Below the pieces are notes generated by a model that did not search any database, was not told the DNA's origin, and was given only the letters and a program-made list of their open reading frames with translations. 21,685 nt of DNA from Actinomycetota bacterium (lineage in GTDB: Bacteria > Actinomycetota > Humimicrobiia > Humimicrobiales > Humimicrobiaceae): NCBI GenBank assembly GCA_018400395.1, contig JAGYMN010000014.1, positions 1-21,685 of the forward strand, in the 5' to 3' direction. Positions 15,517 to 21,685 of the stretch are shown piece after piece. The position numbers and the translations under genes were made by a program. How positions within the stretch are numbered: the first letter of the stretch is position 1; every line of letters begins with the position of its first letter.

Positions 15517-17334
15517 ATGGTGAAGAACATAAAAATATTACTTCAGTTTATTCTGGCATTAGCATTGATGGTCCTGTATATAACTGGATGTATGCCTGAT
15601 GTACCAGGTTTATTTTCTGCAGAGCTTTCCGGCGATAAAGATATTGGCGAGGAAGTTTCTTTGATTAAAAGTACTTCAGATGGAGATGTAGGGGACTTAG
15701 ATTCAAGATTAAATGATCTCAAGGAAGGGCTTGTAAGCTCTCCGGTAATACTTTCACATGTATCGGGTCAGAAGATTTTTGGGAGTGGCGATAAAGAGGT
15801 AATATATTTATACGGACTTGCAGAAAAGGGCAACGAAATAGAAGTATATGTAAACGGATTGCTTGAGCAGGTTGGTATAGTTGTAGACGAAAATGGAAAG
15901 TTTGAGACTGTTAGTGGTATTGAAATAATCAAAGGGAAAAATATTATAGAGCTGGTGGCACTAAATTCATCAGGTAGAAAGAGCAGTCCAACGAAATTCG
16001 AATTATTTTTGTCAGTGCCGGAAAAGGTTGAATATGCAGTCTACAATAATCCAGCAGACCTGGAAAAGATTGAAAGTTATTATTATACAGAAGAGAATAA
16101 TCCGTATGTTTATATCAGAGGCATATACTCAGCAGGTTCTAATATTTATATTCAGGCAAATGACCGCATGATAGGAGAAGTAAGCAGTGACGAGAGCGGG
16201 TTTTTTGCGCTGGAGGATATAGGGCTTAAGAATGGTGACAATGAAATTGCAGTATGGGCCGTTACCCCTGACGGTTATGTTTCCGCACCTATTTTTACGA
16301 GCATTACTGTTTTTAAAGATATGATAACACCGTATCCTTCAAATCTTACTGGATACAATAGCGGAAATGTAAATTATATTAGCTGGGAAGCAAGTATTGA
16401 TGATAATTTTGATGCATATAAGATAGTAAGGGTGGAAGACCCATGTGAAAATCCTGAATATCCGGATGACGATGTGGCTGCTACTATTGTATATCAGAAT
16501 TCGACATCGTATATTGATGATGACCTGGAGGCAGGCAGATCATATTACTATACTGTGTGGACACTGGATAAAGCAGGACATGCAGTGTCCTCAAATGTTC
16601 TTGCAATACCCAAACCTGTTTATACCGTCAGCATATCAAAGGTTGAATCTTTTACTGATTATTCTGTTAGCCGCAGAGAATGGTTCTACCAGTATTTTGA
16701 GATTACAAATACGGGTAATGTTACACTGGATCTCCAGCCTATAATGGCCTGGATAAAACTTAATCCTGAACCGGATGAGGAAATGGAGATAACCCCTCTC
16801 TGGGAAGTACATTTGTGGGATCCTGACAATCCCGGCATATATTATTATTCAGATGAGGAAATCTATAATACCTATATTTCGGACTGGGTAAATACTTCGG
16901 GATCTATTACTGTGGAAAAAGAGGAAGAGATCGATTATGATAATTTAACCAAGTCCGTTACAGTGACCGAAGTTTCAAAGAAGACGGAAAAAAATGATGT
17001 AAACCTTAAAAGAATAATGACGGTTTATACTGAAATTTCCTCTACAGAGTTTGACATTTCCACCTCACCGCCTTCACAGATTGGAGACCCTGAAGTAGCC
17101 TATGATACATCTACGGAGATAGTGGAGCCAGAAAAGATTGGAAGTCTTATTGAAGATCTCAAACCCGGAGAGAAAAGAAAAATCTGTGTTAAGGTACAGA
17201 ACATATCAGCAGCTAACAATGAAGAAATAATTGTACATTTTAATTTTGCACCTGTCGACTGTGACGGCAGTTTCTTTATTGATGAGATAATCTCAACACA
17301 CGATGTTTATTGTAAGAGCAGCGGCAGAAACTAG
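15517..17334 (+). CDS. Large surface lipoprotein with Ig-like and fibronectin type III-like domains
   Basis: This exported lipoprotein has 605 residues from ATG 15517. An upstream TTG at 15493 in frame would add eight residues but has no ribosome site; the site for 15517 is also weak. The signal peptide core LLQFILALALMVLYITG ends in a lipobox with Cys25. Two bacterial Ig-like domains follow (about 65-165 and 175-270). Each has a GNEIEVYVNG or GSNIYIQAND strand, then a DENGKF or DESGFF turn and a closing KGKNIIELVAL or NGDNEIAVWAV strand. A fibronectin type III-like domain follows (about 273-370), ending in AGRSYYYTVWTLDKAGHAVSS. The last 235 residues are rich in Tyr, Asp and Glu, contain a segment with ITNTGNVTLDLQP, and are not recognised. 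It probably sits on the outer face of the membrane and may bind ligands or protein partners. Confidence 0.7.
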   Translation: MVKNIKILLQFILALALMVLYITGCMPDVPGLFSAELSGDKDIGEEVSLIKSTSDGDVGDLDSRLNDLKEGLVSSPVILSHVSGQKIFGSGDKEVIYLYGLAEKGNEIEVYVNGLLEQVGIVVDENGKFETVSGIEIIKGKNIIELVALNSSGRKSSPTKFELFLSVPEKVEYAVYNNPADLEKIESYYYTEENNPYVYIRGIYSAGSNIYIQANDRMIGEVSSDESGFFALEDIGLKNGDNEIAVWAVTPDGYVSAPIFTSITVFKDMITPYPSNLTGYNSGNVNYISWEASIDDNFDAYKIVRVEDPCENPEYPDDDVAATIVYQNSTSYIDDDLEAGRSYYYTVWTLDKAGHAVSSNVLAIPKPVYTVSISKVESFTDYSVSRREWFYQYFEITNTGNVTLDLQPIMAWIKLNPEPDEEMEITPLWEVHLWDPDNPGIYYYSDEEIYNTYISDWVNTSGSITVEKEEEIDYDNLTKSVTVTEVSKKTEKNDVNLKRIMTVYTEISSTEFDISTSPPSQIGDPEVAYDTSTEIVEPEKIGSLIEDLKPGEKRKICVKVQNISAANNEEIIVHFNFAPVDCDGSFFIDEIISTHDVYCKSSGRN

Positions 17335-17421
17335 GTAATTTAGACTTTTAAAAAGGCACCTTCCTATATATAATTAATGTATTTAATTTTTTATCCTGTA
17401 GTGTGAAAGTGGTGTAATATA

Positions 17422-18084
17422 ATGAAGGATGATATGGCAAGATCTGATAAGGAAAAAAATAATAATGATGCCGGTAACCACCGGGATGATGAAATGACAC
17501 CTGATTTGGACAGGTTTAAAGAGAAGATTCTTAAAAATAAGAAAAGGAAGAAGAAGGAGACTCCGGAAAAAGGTATTACTGAAGAGCTTGAGGTAGAAGA
17601 GCTTGAAAATGAAATAAAGGTTCTCAGGAATGAATTAAAAGAATACAAAAAAATAGAAGAAGAATACATAGACAGATTAAAAAGGCTGCAGGCTGATTAT
17701 GACAACTACAGAAAAAGGATGATAAAAGAGCATCTGGAGCATATAAAGAGGGCGAATAAAGAATTGGTCTCAAAACTTCTTCCAATTCTGGATAATTTTG
17801 AGATGGCGCTGGAAGTGGGAGAGGAGCTGAAGAGGACAGGAGATGATTTATATAAGGGGGTTAAGATGATATACGAAAACCTCCTGGAGCTTTTAAAAAA
17901 GGAAAACGTGACAATAATAGAACCTCTTGGGAAAGAATTTGATCCGCGTGTATGTGAGGCTGCTGTAACAGAACGGGTAGATGATGTAGAGGAAGGCATG
18001 ATACTGGAGGTTTTAAGAAAAGGTTATAAAATGGACGACTTTGTTATAAGGCCGGCAGTAGTTAAAGTCTGCAAGAAGAATTAG
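17422..18084 (+). CDS. grpE: GrpE, nucleotide exchange factor for DnaK
   Basis: GrpE releases ADP from the chaperone DnaK and so resets its substrate-binding cycle. The 220-residue protein has a charged, Lys/Asp-rich N-terminal region (about 1-50) and a long coiled coil (about 54-100, ELENEIKVLRNELKEYKKIEEEY). The central signature LQADYDNYRKRM is followed by LLPILDNFEMAL, and a C-terminal beta domain contains GVKMIYENLLELLKKENV and GKEFDPRVCEAA. The usual His-Glu-Ala near the end of that motif is Cys-Glu-Ala here. Two starts are possible: ATG 17422, or ATG 17434 with AAGGA 4 bases before it. No dnaK, dnaJ or hrcA lies beside it, and no CIRCE or HAIR repeat is seen upstream, so heat-shock control by HrcA or HspR at this site is not supported. 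Confidence 0.93.
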   Translation: MKDDMARSDKEKNNNDAGNHRDDEMTPDLDRFKEKILKNKKRKKKETPEKGITEELEVEELENEIKVLRNELKEYKKIEEEYIDRLKRLQADYDNYRKRMIKEHLEHIKRANKELVSKLLPILDNFEMALEVGEELKRTGDDLYKGVKMIYENLLELLKKENVTIIEPLGKEFDPRVCEAAVTERVDDVEEGMILEVLRKGYKMDDFVIRPAVVKVCKKN

Positions 18085-18481
18085 GAAGGGAAGATTATAG
18101 CCTGAAAATGGTGATTCTGAAAAAATACCGCCAGGATCAGTATTATTGAGGGAATCCGGCCAAAGAGAAAGGGTAATGCCGGTTCTGAAGCAGAAGTTTA
18201 TTTTCAAAAGATTCATCGGGTTGTATTTTAACTCTTTACTGTAATAATCTTAATAATATTTCTGGTAAAGATTTTAATTAAGGTGCAGTAATACCTGTTA
18301 TTACATGTCTTACAGCGAAAAGCGCAGGGATATGATCCGGAAAATTTTTCATTCTGCGACTTCTATACCATTTTTGCTGAATTGGCCAAAGAAATAACTT
18401 TAAAATTAATTGAATTTGTGGTAAAAGATTGATAATTTTGATCAATTTATATAAAGGAAAGTTAGAGATCGGCGGTCTTTG
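18085..18481. other. Hairpin-rich 397-base gap between grpE and nfnA
   Basis: There is no convincing gene; a + strand reading from ATG 18108 stops after 13 codons. Several inverted repeats are visible. GAATCCGGC (18152-18160) pairs with GCCGGTTC (18178-18185) with one bulged T. GTAATA (18288-18293) pairs with TATTAC (18299-18304). CGCAG (18323-18327) pairs with CTGCG (18354-18358) and encloses GGAT-ATG-ATCC and GAAA-ATT-TTTC, which could form a three-way junction. ATTGAT (18428-18433) pairs with ATCAAT (18441-18446). No typical promoter was found, so it could be a long mRNA leader of nfnA, a 3' end of the grpE mRNA or a small RNA. Confidence 0.4.
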
Positions 18482-19345
18482 TTGTTTAAAATAATATCAA
18501 AAGAGGAACTTGCTCCCGGTATTACCAGGTTTGATGTGGAAGCTATGCTGGTTGCCAGGAAAGCCCGTCCAGGACAATTTGTGATAATAAGGATCCGGGA
18601 AGGTGGTGAAAGGATTCCGCTTACGATTGCAGCTTACGACAGGGAAAAGGGTATTATTTCACTTGTATCATTAAGAGTCGGAAAATCTACTGCACTACTT
18701 GCAGGTCTCAGACAGGGAGACAATATACTGGACCTGGTAGGCCCGCTTGGAAATCCCTCTGAAATAAAAAATTTTGGCAGGGTTATATGTGTCGGGGGAG
18801 GAGCCGGTATTGCTCCGGTGCTGCCTATCGCAGGGGCATTAAAAGATGCCGGGAATCACGTAATATCTATAATAGGGTCAAAGACAGAGGGAATGCTGAT
18901 ACTTGAAGATGAGATGCGGTCCGTATCGGATGAATTCTATATCTGCACCGATGATGGTTCACTGGGATATAAAGGATTTGTATCGGGTTTACTTGAGGAA
19001 TACCTGGAAAAAAATTTATCAGATGTAAAAAGAAATAAGACCAATGTAGATAGATGTATTGCAATCGGTCCAGCAGTAATGATGGCATCAGTTGCAAAAG
19101 TCACGGAAAAATACGGTCTTAAGACCATTGTATCACTCAACTCCATAATGGTGGATGGTACAGGCATGTGCGGGGCATGCAGAGTAGAAGTGGGGGGTAA
19201 GACAAAATTTGTTTGCGTTGATGGTCCTGAATTTGACGGACATCAGGTAAATTTTGACCTTCTTATGTCGAGACAGAGAATATACTGCAAGCAAGAAGAT
19301 ACCTGCTATGACCTGTATAAGGAAGAATGCAGGCATAAAAAATGA
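18482..19345 (+). CDS. nfnA: NfnA: ferredoxin-NADP+ oxidoreductase small subunit (SudB type)
   Basis: This is the small subunit of the flavin-based electron-bifurcating transhydrogenase NfnAB, which couples NADPH oxidation to reduction of NAD+ and ferredoxin, or the reverse. It has 287 residues from TTG 18482, chosen over the neighbouring TTG 18479 because family members as I recall begin MFK. A GGCGG at 18471-18475 is a poor ribosome site. An FAD-binding barrel (about 1-98, with RIPLTI) is followed by a nucleotide-binding domain with VGGGAGIAPVLPIA. The C-terminal iron-sulfur motif DGTGMCGACRV plus FVCVDGPEFDGH supplies Cys230, Cys233 and Cys245 and the nearby Asp226, consistent with the three-Cys one-Asp [2Fe-2S] site of this family. 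The large subunit follows after 43 bases. Confidence 0.88.
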   Translation: MFKIISKEELAPGITRFDVEAMLVARKARPGQFVIIRIREGGERIPLTIAAYDREKGIISLVSLRVGKSTALLAGLRQGDNILDLVGPLGNPSEIKNFGRVICVGGGAGIAPVLPIAGALKDAGNHVISIIGSKTEGMLILEDEMRSVSDEFYICTDDGSLGYKGFVSGLLEEYLEKNLSDVKRNKTNVDRCIAIGPAVMMASVAKVTEKYGLKTIVSLNSIMVDGTGMCGACRVEVGGKTKFVCVDGPEFDGHQVNFDLLMSRQRIYCKQEDTCYDLYKEECRHKK

Positions 19346-19388
19346 TTTTTCAGCCTGACTTAAATTTTTTATTCATGAAAGGCTTGTA

Positions 19389-20837
19389 ATGGTTGCCAAA
19401 AGTGAGAGCAATAAAAAAAGGACAAAAAAAGTAAGAATCCCCAGGACATCCATGCCGGAACAGGACCCGGGGGCAAGGAAAAAAAATTTTGAAGAAGTGG
19501 CGACCGGATATACCCAGGAGGATGCTCTTTTAGAAGCTTCCAGGTGCATACAATGTAAAAATCCAACATGTATCAGCGGATGTCCCGTTGAAATAGATAT
19601 AAAGAGTTTTATAAAATTAATAACCGAAAAGAAATTTGAAGAAGCTCTGGAAAAGATAAGGGAAAAGAATACACTGCCCGCAGTCTGCGGCAGGGTGTGT
19701 CCGCAGGAAGACCAGTGTGAAAAAGAATGTATCCTGGGGATAAGGTACGAACCTGTAGCAATAGGGCGTCTTGAACGTTATGTTGCAGACAGGGAACTGA
19801 AAAGGCTTGCCGACCAGGGAAAGGAATGTGCATACTCAGAGGTTACACGTAAATGTACAAAAGAAAAGGTTGCTATAGTAGGATCCGGACCGGCAGGTCT
19901 TACCTGTGCAGCTGAACTCTCTAAAAAAGGATACAGGGTGACAATTTTTGAAGCTCTTCATAAGGCTGGCGGGGTACTGGTTTACGGGATACCTGAATTC
20001 AGACTTCCAAAGGATATTGTACAGAAGGAAATAGATTATTTAAAATCCATGGATGTTAATATTAGCGTCAATGCGGTAATTGGTAAGACATTGACGGTGG
20101 AGGATCTAATCAACGATGGTTTTAAAGCTATATTTATAGCTACCGGGGCTGGTCTTCCACATTTTATGGGAATTCCAGGGGAAAACTTAAATGGTGTTTA
20201 CTCGGCAAATGAATACCTGACAAGATCAAATCTTATGAAAGCTTATAAATTTCCCGAATGTGATACACCGATAATCAGAGGTAAAAATGTGGCCGTGGTT
20301 GGTGGCGGAAATGTAGCCATGGATTCTGCAAGGACAGCATTGAGACTTGGTGCAGATCATGTATACCTTATTTACAGAAGAGGAGAGGCTGAAATGCCTG
20401 CACGGAATGAGGAAATAAAACATGCCAGAGAAGAAGGCATAGATTTTAAATTATTAAATAATCCGGTAGAAATTATGGGAAGGGACGGCTGGGTCGATAA
20501 GATCAGGTTAATCAAGATGAAACTTGGTGAACCTGACCAGTCCGGCAGAAGGAGGCCTGTGCCAGTAAGTGGATCTGAATATGATATCGATGTGGATGTA
20601 GTTATAATGGCTATAGGTCAGGGCCCAAATCCCCTGCTGACTTCCAGGATAAAAGGACTGAAATTAAATTCAAGAGGATATATAGACGCCGATCCAGAGA
20701 CGGGCAAAACATCGTTAAAAGGAGTCTTTGCAGGCGGCGATATAGTAACCGGAGCGGCAACAGTTATACTTGCTATGGGAGCCGGAAGAAAAGCAGCAAA
20801 ACATATTGATCAATATATACGGACAGGCAAATGGTAG
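19389..20837 (+). CDS. nfnB: NfnB: NADPH-dependent flavoprotein large subunit (GltD/SudA type)
   Basis: This large subunit of NfnAB also belongs to the GltD family (small subunit of glutamate synthase). Pairing with nfnA, and the absence of a glutamate synthase large subunit, favours NfnB. The N-terminal part carries two [4Fe-4S] sites with Cys53, Cys56, Cys61 and Cys65 and with Cys100, Cys104, Cys110 and Cys114. An FAD motif IVGSGPAG (163-170), the segment FEALHKAGGVLVYGIPEFRLPK, the NADPH motif VVGGGNVAMDSARTALRLGA with IYRRGEAEMPAR, and the second FAD segment FAGGDIVTGAATVILAMGAGRKAA follow. The length of 482 residues is normal. AAAGG (19378-19382) lies 6 bases before ATG 19389. It marks an organism that balances NAD(H), NADP(H) and ferredoxin, typical of anaerobes. 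Confidence 0.9.
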   Translation: MVAKSESNKKRTKKVRIPRTSMPEQDPGARKKNFEEVATGYTQEDALLEASRCIQCKNPTCISGCPVEIDIKSFIKLITEKKFEEALEKIREKNTLPAVCGRVCPQEDQCEKECILGIRYEPVAIGRLERYVADRELKRLADQGKECAYSEVTRKCTKEKVAIVGSGPAGLTCAAELSKKGYRVTIFEALHKAGGVLVYGIPEFRLPKDIVQKEIDYLKSMDVNISVNAVIGKTLTVEDLINDGFKAIFIATGAGLPHFMGIPGENLNGVYSANEYLTRSNLMKAYKFPECDTPIIRGKNVAVVGGGNVAMDSARTALRLGADHVYLIYRRGEAEMPARNEEIKHAREEGIDFKLLNNPVEIMGRDGWVDKIRLIKMKLGEPDQSGRRRPVPVSGSEYDIDVDVVIMAIGQGPNPLLTSRIKGLKLNSRGYIDADPETGKTSLKGVFAGGDIVTGAATVILAMGAGRKAAKHIDQYIRTGKW

Positions 20838-20937
20838 AAATAATTTTATCATATTAGTTTAGGTCTATATAGTAGTGTTTTCTTAAAAATAAGAGTTAAA
20901 TTGTTAAAGTTGGGCTTAAATCAAGCAGTTTGTCTAA

Positions 20938-20966
20938 TTGACTGAAAAAAGAAAATAGGATATTAT
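20938..20966 (+). promoter_or_regulatory. Promoter of the Fur-family gene
   Basis: TTGACT (20938-20943) and TATTAT (20961-20966) are spaced 17 bases apart, each matching consensus at five of six positions. Transcription would begin near 20973, about 70 bases before ATG 21044. The rest of the gap 20838-20937 holds nothing I recognise, and no clear terminator for nfnB. Confidence 0.6.
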
Positions 20967-20990
20967 TGATAATAGTAACAATTATTACTA
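20961..20990. promoter_or_regulatory. Two abutting palindromes at the Fur-family promoter, candidate autoregulatory operator
   Basis: TATTAT-TG-ATAATA (20961-20974) covers the -10 element. TAGTAA-CAATTA-TTACTA (20973-20990) covers the predicted start site. Its 6-6-6 layout is the same as the palindrome over the trxB -10. Fur-family regulators often bind AT-rich inverted repeats over their own promoters. The match to the Fur or PerR consensus is partial. Confidence 0.5.
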
Positions 20991-21043
20991 ACATTTAAAG
21001 AATCCTGGTTCAAATATTTAATAATAAACACCGGGTAATTGAG

Positions 21044-21559
21044 ATGTCTGAATCCAATAATGATACAGAGGAGAGAGAAAGAGAAAAGTTCTACGAAGAT
21101 AGGATTGGTAGTTCCGGTTTTAAAATAACTAAACCCAGGGATATAATAATCAAGGTTTTATCCAGATCTTCAAAACTTATGACCGCCGATGATATTTATC
21201 TCGAAGTAAAAAAAGAGGATCCTGCAGTAGGAGTCGCAACAGTTTACAGAACAGTGGAGCTTTTAACCAGGTTAAAAATAGTATGCAGGAGAATCCTGGG
21301 GAGTGGGCGTTCTTATTATATGCTTTCCAGAGAATGTGCAAGAGAAACTTTCATCTATATGATATGTGACAATTGTAAAAAGATAATAACAAACAATAAA
21401 TGTCTCAATAGTGCTGTAAAGGTAAGATTGAGAGAAAATGCAGAAGAATCTATACTTAAGAATTGTAATCTGAAAATTGATAATTATCAGATACTTTTTA
21501 CAGGCCTCTGCGATGAGTGTAGAAAATCAATGAAAAAACAGAAAAAAAGCAGCAGATAA
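21044..21559 (+). CDS. Fur-family transcriptional regulator lacking all histidines
   Basis: This 171-residue protein has the Fur winged-helix N-terminal domain (about residues 20-95). The family signatures are FKITKPRDIIIKVL near 26, TADDIYLEVKKEDPAVGVATVYRTVELLTRLKIV (47-80) and GSGRSYYML. The dimerisation domain follows. Two CxxC pairs, Cys108/Cys111 and Cys156/Cys159, are the usual structural zinc site. The regulatory metal site of Fur, PerR and Zur normally uses several His, beginning with an HHH-like run just before the first CxxC; here that run is RETFIYMIC, and the whole protein contains no His. Eight Cys are present (81, 98, 108, 111, 120, 141, 156, 159). It may therefore sense something other than the usual iron, zinc or peroxide signal, or act constitutively. 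The start ATG 21044 has only a weak ribosome site. Confidence 0.85.
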   Translation: MSESNNDTEEREREKFYEDRIGSSGFKITKPRDIIIKVLSRSSKLMTADDIYLEVKKEDPAVGVATVYRTVELLTRLKIVCRRILGSGRSYYMLSRECARETFIYMICDNCKKIITNNKCLNSAVKVRLRENAEESILKNCNLKIDNYQILFTGLCDECRKSMKKQKKSSR

Positions 21560-21656
21560 GTATAAAAAAGTAACCCCGATAGCTATAATATTTAGTTAAA
21601 CTCTTTAAAATCCTTCAATTTTTATAAGAAATCTTCTTGCAAAAATAAAAATTAAT

Positions 21657-21685
21657 ATGTTTGAATTTGCAAATATCGTGCAAGT
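21657..21685 (+). CDS. Possible start of a further gene, cut by the window edge
   Basis: An ATG at 21657 opens a frame with no stop to the window edge (first residues MFEFANIVQ). No ribosome site is visible. Too little is present to identify a product. A perfect TATAAT lies at 21584-21589 without a good -35. Confidence 0.25.

Noticed and set aside
16445..16744. A 99-codon open frame on the + strand inside the large lipoprotein gene
   Set aside because: It lies fully inside a well-supported gene in another frame, has no ribosome site and resembles no family.
17334..17421. CIRCE (TTAGCACTC inverted repeat) or HAIR element before grpE
   Set aside because: No such inverted repeat is present in the 88 bases upstream.
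18428..18446. FNR/CRP box upstream of nfnA
   Set aside because: The arms TTGAT and ATCAA are right, but the spacer is 7 bases instead of 4.
18085..18481. Remnant of dnaK or dnaJ after grpE
   Set aside because: No frame in the gap shows chaperone motifs, and stops occur often in all three + frames.
19389..20837. Glutamate synthase small subunit (gltD)
   Set aside because: No large subunit is present, and the adjacent nfnA-type gene with its [2Fe-2S] motif identifies it as the Nfn large subunit.

Overview
The window is AT-rich bacterial DNA carrying 19 recognisable protein genes, all on the + strand, plus a possible start of a further gene at the right edge. I see no rRNA, tRNA, CRISPR array, insertion sequence or phage gene. 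Codon use looks uniform (many AGA/AGG, ATA and AAA codons), so nothing stands out as recently transferred. Most of it is ordinary chromosomal metabolism and cell-envelope biology. Two features point to an anaerobic or microaerobic relative of the Actinomycetota with low G+C: a thioredoxin reductase followed directly by a CwlM-type degenerate amidase, a pairing known from Actinomycetota, and an NfnAB-type electron-bifurcating transhydrogenase, typical of anaerobes. This placement is an inference from gene content, not a phylogeny.

Layout. (1) Positions 1-2291: a lipoprotein of the sugar-binding periplasmic type and a membrane-anchored NEW3-domain surface protein. (2) 2461-4328: surE nucleotidase and a YhaM-like OB-fold/HD exoribonuclease, ended by a clear hairpin terminator inside the last codons. 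(3) 4625-7804: a large GH38 alpha-mannosidase. (4) 8084-11116: split transketolase (two subunits), adenine phosphoribosyltransferase and a DUF1844 protein, i.e. pentose phosphate metabolism and purine salvage. (5) 11284-11520: a small ribbon-helix-helix-like protein behind a near-consensus promoter with repeated half-sites. (6) 11822-13864: thioredoxin reductase plus the CwlM-like protein, whose third zinc ligand is replaced by Asn. (7) 13934-17334: a histone-deacetylase-family deacetylase, a small lipoprotein and a large Ig/FN3-like lipoprotein. (8) 17422-18084: a grpE without dnaK, dnaJ or hrcA beside it, followed by a 400-base hairpin-rich gap. (9) 18482-20837: nfnA-nfnB. (10) 21044-21559: a Fur-family regulator with no histidine at all, behind a promoter overlapped by palindromes.

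How it may work together: regions 6, 9 and 10 are redox-themed. The trxB and fur promoters each carry an 18-base palindrome of 6-6-6 layout overlapping the -10 element or start site, which suggests, without proving it, that the His-free Fur relative controls itself and trxB. The best candidates for something new are that His-free Fur protein and its putative operators, the predicted inactive CwlM-like protein, the small RHH-like protein with its repeats, and the structured gap between grpE and nfnA. I found no clearly undescribed multi-gene system.
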